From Ideonella sp. WA131b (GTDB lineage Bacteria; Pseudomonadota; Gammaproteobacteria; Burkholderiales; Burkholderiaceae_C), in the NCBI GenBank assembly GCA_023657425.1, contig JAGTJW010000002.1, positions 1 through 50,430 on the forward strand: 50,430 nt of DNA, read 5' to 3'. The notes beneath the pieces were generated by a model. The model did not search any database and was not told the origin of the DNA. It was given only the letters and a program-made list of their open reading frames with translations. A program made the position numbers and the translations under genes. Positions 8,292 through 16,427 of the stretch are shown here, piece by piece. Each line of letters begins with the position of its first letter. The first letter of the stretch is position 1.

Positions 8292-10019
8292 TCAGGCCAC
8301 GGCCGTGCTGCGGCGCACGGCGTCGGCGGCGGTGCGGAACGGCGCTGGGCCCAGCCGCGTGGCGGTGTCGACGAAGTGCTCGCCCCGGTGCCGATCGCGC
8401 AGGTAGGTCTCGATCACGGCTTCCACCGCGTCGGCCACCTCGTCGGCCGCGAAGCTCGGGCCGATCACCTTGCCCGCGCGCGGCGCGCCCGACAGCCGCG
8501 TGCCGTCGCTGCCGCCCACCGTGAGCTGGTACCACTCGCTGCCGTCCTTGTCGACGCCCAGGATGCCGATGTGGCCGCTGTGGTGGTGGCCGCAGCTGTT
8601 GATGCAGCCGCTGATGTGCAGGTCGATGTCGCCGATGTCGTGCAGGCGGTCGAGGTCGTCGAAGCGCTCGCTGATGGCCGCGGCCACCGGGATGGAGCGC
8701 GCGTTGGCCAGCGCGCACAGGTCGCCACCCGGGCAGGCGATGAGGTCGGTGAGCAGCCCGATGTTGGGCGTGGCAAAGCCGCCCTCGCGCGCCGCCACCC
8801 ACAGCGCGCGCAGCGCGTGCGCCGGCACCCAGGGCAGCAGCAGGTTCTGGTCGTGCGTGAAACGCAGCTCACCCGCGCTGAAGCGCTCGGCCAGTGCGGC
8901 GGCGCCGTCCATCTGCTCGGCCGTCACGTCGCCCGGCGGCAGGCCCGCGCGCTTGAGCGACAGCGTGACGGCGCAAAAGCCCTCCAGCCGGTGTGCGTGC
9001 ACGTTGCGCTGCAGCCAGCGGTCGAAGGCCGGCAGCGGGTCGTGCGGCGGCTCGGGCTGCGCATGGGGTTGGGGCACGGGCAGCGCCGGCACCGTGAAGC
9101 CGGCCGCCACGCGGTCGAGCTCGGCCTGCGCCAGCCGCGGCGTGGCCGGGTCGGCGGCCAGCGCGGCGTACTCGCGGTTGACCTCGTCCACGAAGCGCGG
9201 GCCTTCGGCGCGCACGAGGATCTTGATGCGCGCCTTGTACAGGTTGTCGCGCCGGCCGTGCAGGTTGTAGACGCGCACGATGGCCTCGAGGTAGACGAGG
9301 ATGTCCTGCCAGGGCACGAAGGCGGCCAGCTCGGTGGCGATGACGGGCGTGCGCCCCATGCCGCCGCCCACCGCGACGCGGAAGCCCACCTCGCCCGCGG
9401 CGTTTTTCACCAGCGCCAGGCCGATGTCGTGCCAGGCGGTGGCGGCGCGGTCTTCCTGCGCGCCGTGGATGGCGATCTTGAACTTGCGCGGCAGAAAGGC
9501 GAACTCCGGGTGCAGCGTGCTCCACTGGCGCAGCAGCTCGGCATAGGGGCGCGGGTCCACCGCTTCGTCGGGTGCGATGCCGGCCAGCGCGTCGGTCGTG
9601 ATGTTGCGGATGCAGTTGCCGCTGGTCTGGATGCCGTGCATGTCGACCTCGGCCAGCAGGTCCATCACCTCGGCGCTGCGTTCCAGCGGGATCCAGTTGA
9701 ACTGCAGGTTCTGGCGCGTGGTGACGTGCCCGAAGCCGCCGCGCTGCGTGGGCAGGCCGCTTTCGTCCACGAATTCCTGCCGATCGAACTCGCGCGCAAT
9801 GCGCGCCAGCTGCCGCAGCTGCCGCGCCGAGACCTCGCCGTAGGGCACGGCCACGCGCAGCATGGGTGCATGGCGCTGCACGTACCAGCCGTTTTGCAGC
9901 CGCAGCGGGCGGAACTCGTCGGCCGAGAGCTCGCCGGCCAGGTGGCGCTGGAGCTGGTCGCGGTACTGCGCGGCGCGGGCGCGCACGAACTGGCGGTCGA
10001 AGTCGGTGTAGCGGTACAT
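8292..10019 (-). CDS. cysI: Sulfite (nitrite/sulfite) reductase hemoprotein
   Basis: A 575-aa siroheme/[4Fe-4S] enzyme reducing sulfite to sulfide with six electrons. It has the duplicated ferredoxin-like and NIR/SIR half-domain layout. The cluster and siroheme ligands are visible as C429-x5-C435 (CPGGDLC) and C472-x3-C476 (CINSC, followed by GHHHSGHIGILG). The start at 10019 (MYRYTDFDRQFV) is the conserved N-terminus; an open extension to 10598 crosses the intergenic region and the opposite-strand patatin gene and is not used. It heads the operon cysI-DUF934-cysH-cysD-cysN-cobA. No cysJ flavoprotein is present, so electrons must come from elsewhere, plausibly the ferredoxin/FNR pair at the end of the block. 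Confidence 0.96.
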   Translation of the reverse strand: MYRYTDFDRQFVRARAAQYRDQLQRHLAGELSADEFRPLRLQNGWYVQRHAPMLRVAVPYGEVSARQLRQLARIAREFDRQEFVDESGLPTQRGGFGHVTTRQNLQFNWIPLERSAEVMDLLAEVDMHGIQTSGNCIRNITTDALAGIAPDEAVDPRPYAELLRQWSTLHPEFAFLPRKFKIAIHGAQEDRAATAWHDIGLALVKNAAGEVGFRVAVGGGMGRTPVIATELAAFVPWQDILVYLEAIVRVYNLHGRRDNLYKARIKILVRAEGPRFVDEVNREYAALAADPATPRLAQAELDRVAAGFTVPALPVPQPHAQPEPPHDPLPAFDRWLQRNVHAHRLEGFCAVTLSLKRAGLPPGDVTAEQMDGAAALAERFSAGELRFTHDQNLLLPWVPAHALRALWVAAREGGFATPNIGLLTDLIACPGGDLCALANARSIPVAAAISERFDDLDRLHDIGDIDLHISGCINSCGHHHSGHIGILGVDKDGSEWYQLTVGGSDGTRLSGAPRAGKVIGPSFAADEVADAVEAVIETYLRDRHRGEHFVDTATRLGPAPFRTAADAVRRSTAVA

Positions 10020-10122
10020 GGGGGATGCCTGTCGCGGCGTCAGGCCGGGGTGGGCCGCCGGGGCGGCGTGACGCGACTCTAGGAAGTCGCCTTCATTTCT
10101 GGAAATACATCCTTGAAATCTT

Positions 10123-10144
10123 TTTATGTCTAAAGGAGCATAAA
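10123..10144. promoter_or_regulatory. Inverted repeat upstream of cysI (candidate CysB-type operator)
   Basis: Perfect 6-bp arms TTTATG and CATAAA are separated by 10 bases, in an AT-rich patch about 105 bases before the cysI start and 36 bases before the patatin gene. This is the only AT-rich stretch in the divergent intergenic region. A LysR-type activator of sulfur genes (CysB/Cbl) would be the natural ligand. That is inference from dyad form and location, not from a matched consensus. Confidence 0.4.
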
Positions 10145-10166
10145 GAAGACGGGCAGGGCGGCTTCC

Positions 10167-10172
10167 TAGAAT
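10167..10172 (+). promoter_or_regulatory. -10 box TAGAAT of the patatin gene (leaderless)
   Basis: TAGAAT ends seven bases before the ATG at 10180, so transcription would begin at or next to the start codon. No Shine-Dalgarno sequence precedes that ATG. The same CTTCCTAGAAT string precedes the deacetylase gene at 19361. No clear -35 is seen. Confidence 0.45.
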
Positions 10173-10179
10173 GGCGCCC

Positions 10180-11145
10180 ATGCAGCGACGCGCACTCCTC
10201 GGCACCGCCTTGCTGGCGCTTGCCGGGTGCCAGACCGTGCCGGCACCGGCTCCGCCGGCCGCCCCGCCGGCCGCGCCTGCGCCAGTGCCCGGGCCGTTGC
10301 CCGCGCCGTTGCCCGGGCCCTTGCCCGCAGCGCCAGCGCCAGCGCCAGCGCCGCTGAGGCCTCCCCGCCTGGGCCTGGCGCTGGGCGGGGGTGCCGCGCG
10401 CGGGTTCGCGCACATCGGCGTCATCCAGGTGCTCGAGGAAGCCGGGATCCGCCCCGACCTCGTCGTCGGCACCTCGGCCGGCAGCCTGGTGGCGGCGCTG
10501 TACGCGCACGGCAAGACCGGCACCGAGCTGGCCGCCATGGCGCTGACCATGGACGAGGCGGCCATCACCGACTGGGGTTTCCCGAGCCGTGGGCTCATCC
10601 GCGGCGAGGCGCTGGCGCGCTACGTGCGAGAGCAGACCGGCGGCCTGCCGATCGAGCAGATGAAGCTGCCCCTGGGCATCGTCGCCACCGATCTGGACAG
10701 CGGCGCGGGCGTGCTGTTCCGCCGCGGCGACACCGGCACCGCGGTGCGTGCGTCCAGCTCGGTGCCGGCAGTCTTTCAGCCGGTGAAGATCGGCGAGCGC
10801 GAATACGTGGATGGCGGCCTGGTCTCGCCCGTGCCGGTGCGCTACGCCCGCGAGATGGGCGCCGAGATGGTGATCGGCGTCGACATCTCGACCCCGCCCG
10901 ACGGCGCCGCCACCGACGGCACGATGCGGCTGCTGCTGCAGACCTTCGCCATCATGGGCAAGAGCATCAACCGCTACGAGCTGCGCGAGGCCGACGTCGT
11001 GCTGCGGCCGGCGCTGGTGGGCGTGGGCAGCGCCGACTTCACCGCCCGCGTGCGCGCCATCCGCGCCGGCCGCGAGACGGCGCAGGCGCAGCTCGGCGAG
11101 ATCCGGCGCAAGCTGCAGCAACTGGCCCGGCCCGCGGCGGGCTGA
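10180..11145 (+). CDS. Patatin-like phospholipase, lipoprotein (RssA-like)
   Basis: A 321-aa lipid acyl hydrolase anchored as a lipoprotein. The signal peptide ends in a lipobox LALAGC with lipidated C17. A Pro/Ala linker (about 20-60, made of short GCGCCA/CCGTTG-type DNA repeats) precedes the patatin domain. The oxyanion loop is GGGAARG (69-75), the nucleophile S99 lies in GTSAG and the catalytic D211 in DGG. The ATG at 10180 is preferred to the in-frame ATG at 10171, because 10171 overlaps the -10 box TAGAAT. The gene diverges from the cys operon. Its 3' end is overlapped on the opposite strand by the tail of the truncated LexA-like gene. The real lipid substrate is unknown. Confidence 0.9.
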   Translation: MQRRALLGTALLALAGCQTVPAPAPPAAPPAAPAPVPGPLPAPLPGPLPAAPAPAPAPLRPPRLGLALGGGAARGFAHIGVIQVLEEAGIRPDLVVGTSAGSLVAALYAHGKTGTELAAMALTMDEAAITDWGFPSRGLIRGEALARYVREQTGGLPIEQMKLPLGIVATDLDSGAGVLFRRGDTGTAVRASSSVPAVFQPVKIGEREYVDGGLVSPVPVRYAREMGAEMVIGVDISTPPDGAATDGTMRLLLQTFAIMGKSINRYELREADVVLRPALVGVGSADFTARVRAIRAGRETAQAQLGEIRRKLQQLARPAAG

Positions 11146-11563
11146 GCGGTTCGACAACCCGGCGCGCGCCCTCGGGTGAGGGCGGGCGCAGGGCGGTGTC
11201 AAGCAGATTGGACATGGATTCACCCCGGACCGTGCAGAACGAGGTGCGCTCAGGATGGGCGATGAGGCAGTCCTCGACGTTGAGCACCTCGAACTCGTCG
11301 TGCTGCGCGACCTCTTGAGGGACGCCGGCACGAACTTGGCCCAGGAGCCGGTAGGAGAAGAACTTCTTGGTCGGCGCAATGCGGCCGTCCGTGCGCTCCA
11401 GGTAGCCCACGTCCGCGAGCTGGCCGACTAGGGCGAAGACGCCCGCTGCCGACTTCAGGCCGACGACCTCTGCGAGATTGGACAGTGCCGGGAACGCCTT
11501 GTTGCGGCGCCAGTGCGACCGCAGGGCGTTGAGGTAGCGAAGGTCGAGGGCAGCGGCTTCCAT
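11039..11563 (-). CDS. LexA-like (S24 family) repressor, C-terminal half lost
   Basis: The open frame codes for 174 aa but only the first 118 or so look real. Residues 5-70 form a LexA-type winged helix (LSNLAEVVGLKSAAGVFALVGQL followed by GYLERTDGRIAPTKKFF). LLGQVRAGVPQE follows, with the Ala-Gly pair where LexA self-cleaves, then FCTVRGESM, whose serine matches the LexA catalytic Ser. Homology stops there (near 11210). The rest, including the region for the catalytic Lys and dimer interface, is antisense to the end of the patatin gene and reads as Pro/Arg-rich noise. The break coincides with the left edge of the low-GC insert. It can probably still bind DNA but should not self-cleave. It is divergent from the helicase operon and may be its former regulator. 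Confidence 0.7.
   Translation of the reverse strand: MEAAALDLRYLNALRSHWRRNKAFPALSNLAEVVGLKSAAGVFALVGQLADVGYLERTDGRIAPTKKFFSYRLLGQVRAGVPQEVAQHDEFEVLNVEDCLIAHPERTSFCTVRGESMSNLLDTALRPPSPEGARRVVEPLSPPRAGPVAAACAGSRRAAPAPSRGRRGWRARGR
11168..11183 (+). terminator. Weak stem-loop after the patatin gene
   Basis: GCCCTC-GGGT-GAGGGC forms a GC-rich hairpin 22 bases past the patatin stop codon, but no T-run follows. It may aid termination or mark the junction of the insert. Confidence 0.3.
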
Positions 11564-11599
11564 GAGGGGTGTCTAACGCGTGTTCGATGAAAAAACTGT

Positions 11600-11610
11600 A
11601 GGAATATCCT
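11600..11610. promoter_or_regulatory. Dyad AGGAATATCCT in the divergent control region
   Basis: AGGA-ATA-TCCT is a perfect short dyad flanked by CTGT and TGTACGG, in an AT-rich stretch 37 bases upstream of the LexA-like gene. It does not match the E. coli or Bacillus LexA box. An operator for the LexA-like protein or the ribbon-helix-helix protein is a reasonable guess. Confidence 0.35.
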
Positions 11611-11658
11611 GTACGGCGCATAAGTGCATATGAGAGAACGGTTTCTCCTGGAGGCGTA

Positions 11659-11681
11659 ATGCGCAAATAGACATGCGCAAA
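11659..11681. promoter_or_regulatory. Direct repeat ATGCGCAAA x2
   Basis: Two exact ATGCGCAAA copies (11659-11667 and 11673-11681) are spaced 14 bases apart, upstream of the promoter of the helicase operon. Ribbon-helix-helix repressors often bind tandem short repeats, so this is a candidate autoregulatory site for the first gene of the operon. Confidence 0.3.
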
Positions 11682-11702
11682 CGGCGCTGAACCGGCCAAG
11701 CC

Positions 11703-11731
11703 TTGCGCTCGCTCGTTACCTTGTGTATCGT
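11703..11731 (+). promoter_or_regulatory. Candidate sigma-70 promoter of the helicase operon
   Basis: TTGCGC (11703-11708), a 17-base spacer and TATCGT (11726-11731) give a plausible -35/-10 pair. The predicted start of transcription lies about 22 bases before the ATG at 11760. Confidence 0.45.
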
Positions 11732-11759
11732 GGACCGCAATACAAAGCGGGTTTCGCCG

Positions 11760-11969
11760 ATGTCTGTGACCAAAACCGTGTCGATGAGCTTTCGGTTCTC
11801 ACCGAAGTTCAAGGCTCAGCTGGAAGCAGCGGCCCAGCGAGAGAACCGCAGTCTCACGAACACCCTTGAAGCCCTGTTGGACGCCTACTGCCGGCAGAAC
11901 GGGCTGCAAGTGACCGTCAAACAGAACAACGAAGTCGCCCAGGGAGCCGCCGTTGCAGGAACCAAGTAG
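11760..11969 (+). CDS. Small ribbon-helix-helix-like protein (Arc type)
   Basis: A 69-aa protein. A short strand (KTVSMSFRFSP) is followed by two helices (KFKAQLEAAAQRENRS and LTNTLEALLDAYCRQNG), the shape of Arc/MetJ-type ribbon-helix-helix DNA-binding proteins. The start at 11760 is used; an upstream in-frame TTG at 11703 falls in the predicted -35 box. It overlaps the helicase gene by 17 bases, so both are on one transcript with coupled translation. The likely role is regulation of the operon. A structural or antitoxin-like role in the complex is also possible. Assignment is from secondary-structure pattern only. Confidence 0.65.
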   Translation: MSVTKTVSMSFRFSPKFKAQLEAAAQRENRSLTNTLEALLDAYCRQNGLQVTVKQNNEVAQGAAVAGTK

Positions 11970-14900
11970 CCGCGTCATTGACCTGCTCACGTACATCGAG
12001 CAGGTCGAAAAGCTCAAGACCAAGCCAGCCTTCTCCATCCCGAGCGAGTACTTCGCAGCGCACCAGCATGAGATGCAGGGGCTGCCAGAGGTGCGATTCA
12101 ACGTTCAAGCCGATGGGGACGACGTTTGGCTGCGAGTTCCTCGGCTTCAGGAGATTGCCCCGCCGCCGTTGGGCGACCGCTTGGCGCCGTGGGTCACCCT
12201 GCCCAAGAGTCCCGACAAGATGCCCGAGCTCAAGGGCGAGGTGGTGCTGTACGAGGGCAAGAAAGAGGTCGGCCGCGAACAACTGGCACAGCATCCTGAA
12301 ATCAAGGAAATCTTCGAGTGGTACGTCGAGTTCCATTGGCAGCCCTGGGCGGCTGCTGAGCGGCCGCGCCGCAAAGCGATTGCTCGCTACAACCAGCTCT
12401 TCTCGCTGCAGCAGGCCATCGCTTCCGAGGGCGCGGAGACCCCGCTCGAACTGGTCTGGGGCATCGGCTACGCCACCTGGAAGAAGGAGGGGTTCGCTAC
12501 CCCGCTGAAGCACCCGCTCCTTGTTCAGTCCTGCGAAATCACTCTGAACGAGAAGACGTTCGAGCTCGAAGTACGCCCTCGCGATGTCGAGCCGCGTCTT
12601 GAGGCAGACACCTATGCAGAGATGGAGCTCGCGGGCGTCCGCCAGCTCGAAGCGTTCTGGAAGAGTTCGCTGGCGACCGGCGCCCACCGCCTGAACCCGT
12701 TCGAGCCTGCCACCTTCGAGGGGGCTCTCAAGGCCGCTGTGGGGCACCTCGACCCGACCGGTGCCTATGAGGAGCGAACGGACGACTTCTCCCTTCCGAA
12801 CCCCACCGACAAGCTGATGATTACCAGCACGTGGGTGCTGTTCGGACGCAAGCGGTCCGGCGACATCTTTCTGGAGGACATCCGTCGACTCAAGAAGACG
12901 GTTGAGGCCGCCGACGACCTCCCTGGGGTCATCCGCAGCTTTGTCGAGCATGGCGACTCCACGGTTCGGATTCGCCCGGAGCAACCGTTCCGAGGACTGT
13001 CCTCCAGTGACACCCCGAGCGGCGCGCATGAGCTGTACTTCCCGATGCCCTACAACGATGAGCAAGTCGCCATCGTTCAGAAACTGGCGAGCAACGATGG
13101 CGTCGTGGTCCAAGGGCCTCCGGGAACGGGCAAGACCCACACGATTGCGAACGTCATCTGCCACTACCTGGCGCAGGGAAAGCGCGTTCTGGTCACTGCC
13201 AAGGGAGAGTCTGCACTGGCGGTGCTCCAAGAAAAGCTTCCCGAGCGCATCCGTCCTCTGAGCGTCTCGCTGCTCTCTGACGAGCGAGACGGCATGAAGC
13301 AGTTTGAGCACGCCATTCAGACGATTGCAGCCAGCGTCGCGGGCATCAATCCCGTGCGCGCGGAATCCGCCATCGCCGCGGCAGAGGCGAAGCTCAGTCA
13401 GATGCACGCCAAGATTTCGCACGTGGACCGCAAGGTCGCCGACCACGCCGGCCGGCACATGCGGACCTACTCGTTCCAGGGCAAAGAGGTCAGTCCGGAG
13501 GACATGGCCAAGCTCGTACTGAGCCAAGCGGACGAGCACACGTGGTTCGACGATGAGCCTCCCGCCACCGCGGATGGCAGCCTGCCGTTCTCGGGCGATG
13601 ACATCGAGTTGCTTCGGGCTGCTCGGCAGAAGGTCAAGGCTGACCTGCGTTACGTCGGCTGCACCCTGCCCGCGCCAGAGGCGCTACCGAGCTGGGAGAG
13701 CCTGTTGGCGCTCCATCGCGACATCGTTCGCGCCAAGGCCATTGACGCCAGCGTCGGGCTTGGAGATGTGTACTGCCTTGTCGACTCGCGGCTGGAGACG
13801 TTCGAGGCAGCGCAGCGCCTCGTGACCTTTCTGGACGAACGTGCGGAGTTGGCTGCCAAGCTGGGGGCTCAGCGCGGCCTCGATGCCTTGCGCGACCGGC
13901 TGACTGACATGCAGGCGCAAGACCCTCTTCTCTTGAGCCTCTTGGAGCTGTGCAAAGAGATTCAGGCGCTGGAGCTCAAGCGGAAGGAAGCCGTTCCTCG
14001 TGCCGTGGTTCTTCCGCCCGATGCCGAGCTGGATGAGGACTACCTGGAGGCCATAGCGCGGTTGGTTGAAGGAAAGAGTGCCTTCAAGCTGCCGTTTGGT
14101 AAGGGTGCTGCCCGCCAGCTTGTGGGTGCTACGACGGTCACAGGAGTGGCACCGGCTTCGACGGAGGCATGGGTCCATGTCCGCGAGGCCGTTGAATGGC
14201 GTCAGGCATCCCGCAAGGCCCTTGCGCGCTGGAGTGCAGTGGCCCAAGAGTTCGGCTTGAAGGCTGCCCGTGATGCGTCGGAGCAAAGCTTCCGCGTCAC
14301 GAGTCAGTTCACAGGACTGGTGCAGGACGCGCATCGATTGGTATTCGAGTTCGACGCGGAATTGCATCCCCAGTGCGCGTCGGTCTTCGGCAAGGTAACC
14401 GCTGACCGGCTGTGGAATGACGGCGAAGCGTTCGTTGCCAACGCGTCGAAAAGCCTTCACGCCCACCTCGAGATGGGTCGACTGGGGTACGCACTGCGGC
14501 GTGTCCAGGATGTTTTTCAGGCCCTTGAAGGCCACAGCGGCGACATCGTGGAGGGCTTGCGCACCTTCCTGACCAAGTCGTTGGGACAGCGGGGCACAGA
14601 TGAGGCGAAGCTGGAGGACGGGTGGCAGGCTCTCCGCGTTGAACTGACGCGGCTGAACGGACTGCTCCCTTCCCTCAAAGACATCGAGCACATCTGGTCT
14701 GTCATCAAGGATGCGGGGGCGCCGAAGTGGGCGCAGCGCATTCGCACCCAACCGGCCGGCGAAGACCTCGACGTCGTTTTGCCGAATGCTTGGCTGGAGG
14801 CATGGAACTGGCGTCAGGCCATGATGTTTCTGGACCGTATCGATGGCCACCACCACATGCGAGAGCTGTTCGAGGAGCGCCGGACGCTGACCAAGGCATT

Positions 14901-16425
14901 GGCGGCCACCTACCAAGATCTGGTCGCCGAGAAGACGTGGCTGGGTGTCTTCAAGAACTCACCGGACAGCGTTCGGCAGGCGCTTCAGGCCTACCTGAAC
15001 GCGGTGCAGGCTATGGGCGCCGGCACTGGTGTACGCGCGGTTCGGCATCGCAAGACCGCCCGAGACGCCATGCAGCGCGCCTACCAGGCGGTGCCGTGCT
15101 GGGTGCTGCCGCAGTGGCGCGTGTCGGAAACGATTCCGCCCGAGGTCGGCCTGTTCGACCTCGTGGTCATCGACGAAGCCTCGCAATCGGACATCTGGGC
15201 CCTGCCGGCCTTGCTCCGAGGGAAGAAGCTCTTGGTGGTGGGCGACCACAAGCAGGTTTCTCCCTCGGCCGTTGGCACTGCAGAGGAACGCATTCGTGAA
15301 CTGACGAACCGCTTCCTCCAGAACCAGCCGCACGGCTCGGAAATGACGCCGGACAAGTCCATCTACGACCTGGCGCGCGTTGTCTTTGCAGGGCACTCGG
15401 TGATGCTCAAGGAGCACTTCCGCTGCGTCCCGGCCATCATCGAGTTCTCGAATCGCGAGTTCTATGAGAACGACATTCGGCCGCTTCGTGTGCCCAAGGC
15501 CAATGAGCGCCTGGACCCGCCGTTGGTCGATGTTTACGTGAAGGGCGGCTACCGGAGGGGCGACGTCAACCCGGGCGAGGCGACGGCCATCGTGGATGAG
15601 ATTGAGGCCATCCTTGAGGACCCGCAATTCGAGGGCCGCTCCATCGGGGTCGTTACCTTGCTTGGGACAACTCAGGCCGCTCACATCCACGAACTGGTCA
15701 ACGAGCGCATTTCTCCGGCAGACCGCGTTGCTCGCAAGATTGCCATCGGTCCACCGCCGGTCTTCCAAGGGCGCGAACGCGACATCATGCTGGTGTCGAT
15801 GGTCTTGGGGCCGGGCGACCGCGCGGCAGCCAATCGAGCCGACATGCACCAGCGGTTCAACGTGGCGCTGTCGCGAGCCAGGGACCGCATGTACCTGTTC
15901 CGCTCCGTCACCGAGGGAGAGTTCCGCGATGACTCATTGAACGGGCGACTCCTTCAGCACTTCAAGCAGCCATTCCGCCAAGACGTCAAGAAGGTCCAAG
16001 CGCTGCGTGAGCGTTGCCAATCCGGCTTCGAGCTGGAGGTGTTCGACGAGCTCACCAAGGCGGGCTTTCGCGTTGAGCCTCAAGTCGCCAGCGGCGGCTA
16101 CTTCATTGACTTCGTCGTCGAGGGAAGCGATGGCAGGCGCTTGGCTATCGAGTGCGACGGCGACCGCTTCCACGGGCCGGGACAGTGGCAAGACGACATG
16201 GCCCGCCAGCGCGTACTGGAGCGCGCGGGCTGGACCTTCTGGCGCTGCTTTGCGTCTAGCTTTGTCCGCAGGCGCAAAGAGGTGCTGCAGGACTTGTTCG
16301 GAACCTTGGAGCGGCTGGGTATCGAGCCACTTGGCGCGGAGTCTGTCGACAACACCATGTGGGTCCACTACAAGGAAGTTGACCCCTTCAAGGTCGACGT
16401 TCAGTTGCAGTCGGAAGCGGCCTGA
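11953..16425 (+). CDS. Superfamily 1 helicase fused to a PD-(D/E)XK nuclease
   Basis: A 1490-aa protein with a TTG start. Residues 1-370 are an N-terminal region I do not recognise. The helicase core is split by a roughly 560-residue, partly coiled-coil insertion. Walker A GPPGTGKT is at 388-395, motif II DEAS at 1074-1077, motif III GDHKQ at 1097-1101 and motif VI NVALSRAR at 1303-1310. This is the DNA2/NAM7-like (COG1112, AAA_11/AAA_12) layout. The C-terminus (about 1345-1450) is a Vsr/MTES_1575-like restriction fold: FELEVFDELTKAGF, D1386 in YFIDFVVEG, E1400-C-D-G, and a final WTFWRC strand. Such fusions are typical of anti-phage or restriction-like systems. There is no kinase or PLD domain as in Mokosh. 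Codon use is less GC-rich than the surroundings, pointing to transfer. Substrate (DNA or RNA) and trigger are unknown. Confidence 0.88.
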   Translation: MQEPSSRVIDLLTYIEQVEKLKTKPAFSIPSEYFAAHQHEMQGLPEVRFNVQADGDDVWLRVPRLQEIAPPPLGDRLAPWVTLPKSPDKMPELKGEVVLYEGKKEVGREQLAQHPEIKEIFEWYVEFHWQPWAAAERPRRKAIARYNQLFSLQQAIASEGAETPLELVWGIGYATWKKEGFATPLKHPLLVQSCEITLNEKTFELEVRPRDVEPRLEADTYAEMELAGVRQLEAFWKSSLATGAHRLNPFEPATFEGALKAAVGHLDPTGAYEERTDDFSLPNPTDKLMITSTWVLFGRKRSGDIFLEDIRRLKKTVEAADDLPGVIRSFVEHGDSTVRIRPEQPFRGLSSSDTPSGAHELYFPMPYNDEQVAIVQKLASNDGVVVQGPPGTGKTHTIANVICHYLAQGKRVLVTAKGESALAVLQEKLPERIRPLSVSLLSDERDGMKQFEHAIQTIAASVAGINPVRAESAIAAAEAKLSQMHAKISHVDRKVADHAGRHMRTYSFQGKEVSPEDMAKLVLSQADEHTWFDDEPPATADGSLPFSGDDIELLRAARQKVKADLRYVGCTLPAPEALPSWESLLALHRDIVRAKAIDASVGLGDVYCLVDSRLETFEAAQRLVTFLDERAELAAKLGAQRGLDALRDRLTDMQAQDPLLLSLLELCKEIQALELKRKEAVPRAVVLPPDAELDEDYLEAIARLVEGKSAFKLPFGKGAARQLVGATTVTGVAPASTEAWVHVREAVEWRQASRKALARWSAVAQEFGLKAARDASEQSFRVTSQFTGLVQDAHRLVFEFDAELHPQCASVFGKVTADRLWNDGEAFVANASKSLHAHLEMGRLGYALRRVQDVFQALEGHSGDIVEGLRTFLTKSLGQRGTDEAKLEDGWQALRVELTRLNGLLPSLKDIEHIWSVIKDAGAPKWAQRIRTQPAGEDLDVVLPNAWLEAWNWRQAMMFLDRIDGHHHMRELFEERRTLTKALAATYQDLVAEKTWLGVFKNSPDSVRQALQAYLNAVQAMGAGTGVRAVRHRKTARDAMQRAYQAVPCWVLPQWRVSETIPPEVGLFDLVVIDEASQSDIWALPALLRGKKLLVVGDHKQVSPSAVGTAEERIRELTNRFLQNQPHGSEMTPDKSIYDLARVVFAGHSVMLKEHFRCVPAIIEFSNREFYENDIRPLRVPKANERLDPPLVDVYVKGGYRRGDVNPGEATAIVDEIEAILEDPQFEGRSIGVVTLLGTTQAAHIHELVNERISPADRVARKIAIGPPPVFQGRERDIMLVSMVLGPGDRAAANRADMHQRFNVALSRARDRMYLFRSVTEGEFRDDSLNGRLLQHFKQPFRQDVKKVQALRERCQSGFELEVFDELTKAGFRVEPQVASGGYFIDFVVEGSDGRRLAIECDGDRFHGPGQWQDDMARQRVLERAGWTFWRCFASSFVRRRKEVLQDLFGTLERLGIEPLGAESVDNTMWVHYKEVDPFKVDVQLQSEAA

Positions 16426-16427
16426 CC

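Noticed and set aside
11600..11610. Canonical SOS (LexA) box
   Set aside because: The CTGT...ACAG spacing of the E. coli box and the Bacillus GAAC-N4-GTTC box are both absent; only a different short dyad is present.
11703..11759. Upstream TTG start of the RHH-like gene
   Set aside because: It falls in the predicted -35 box and adds residues outside the fold.
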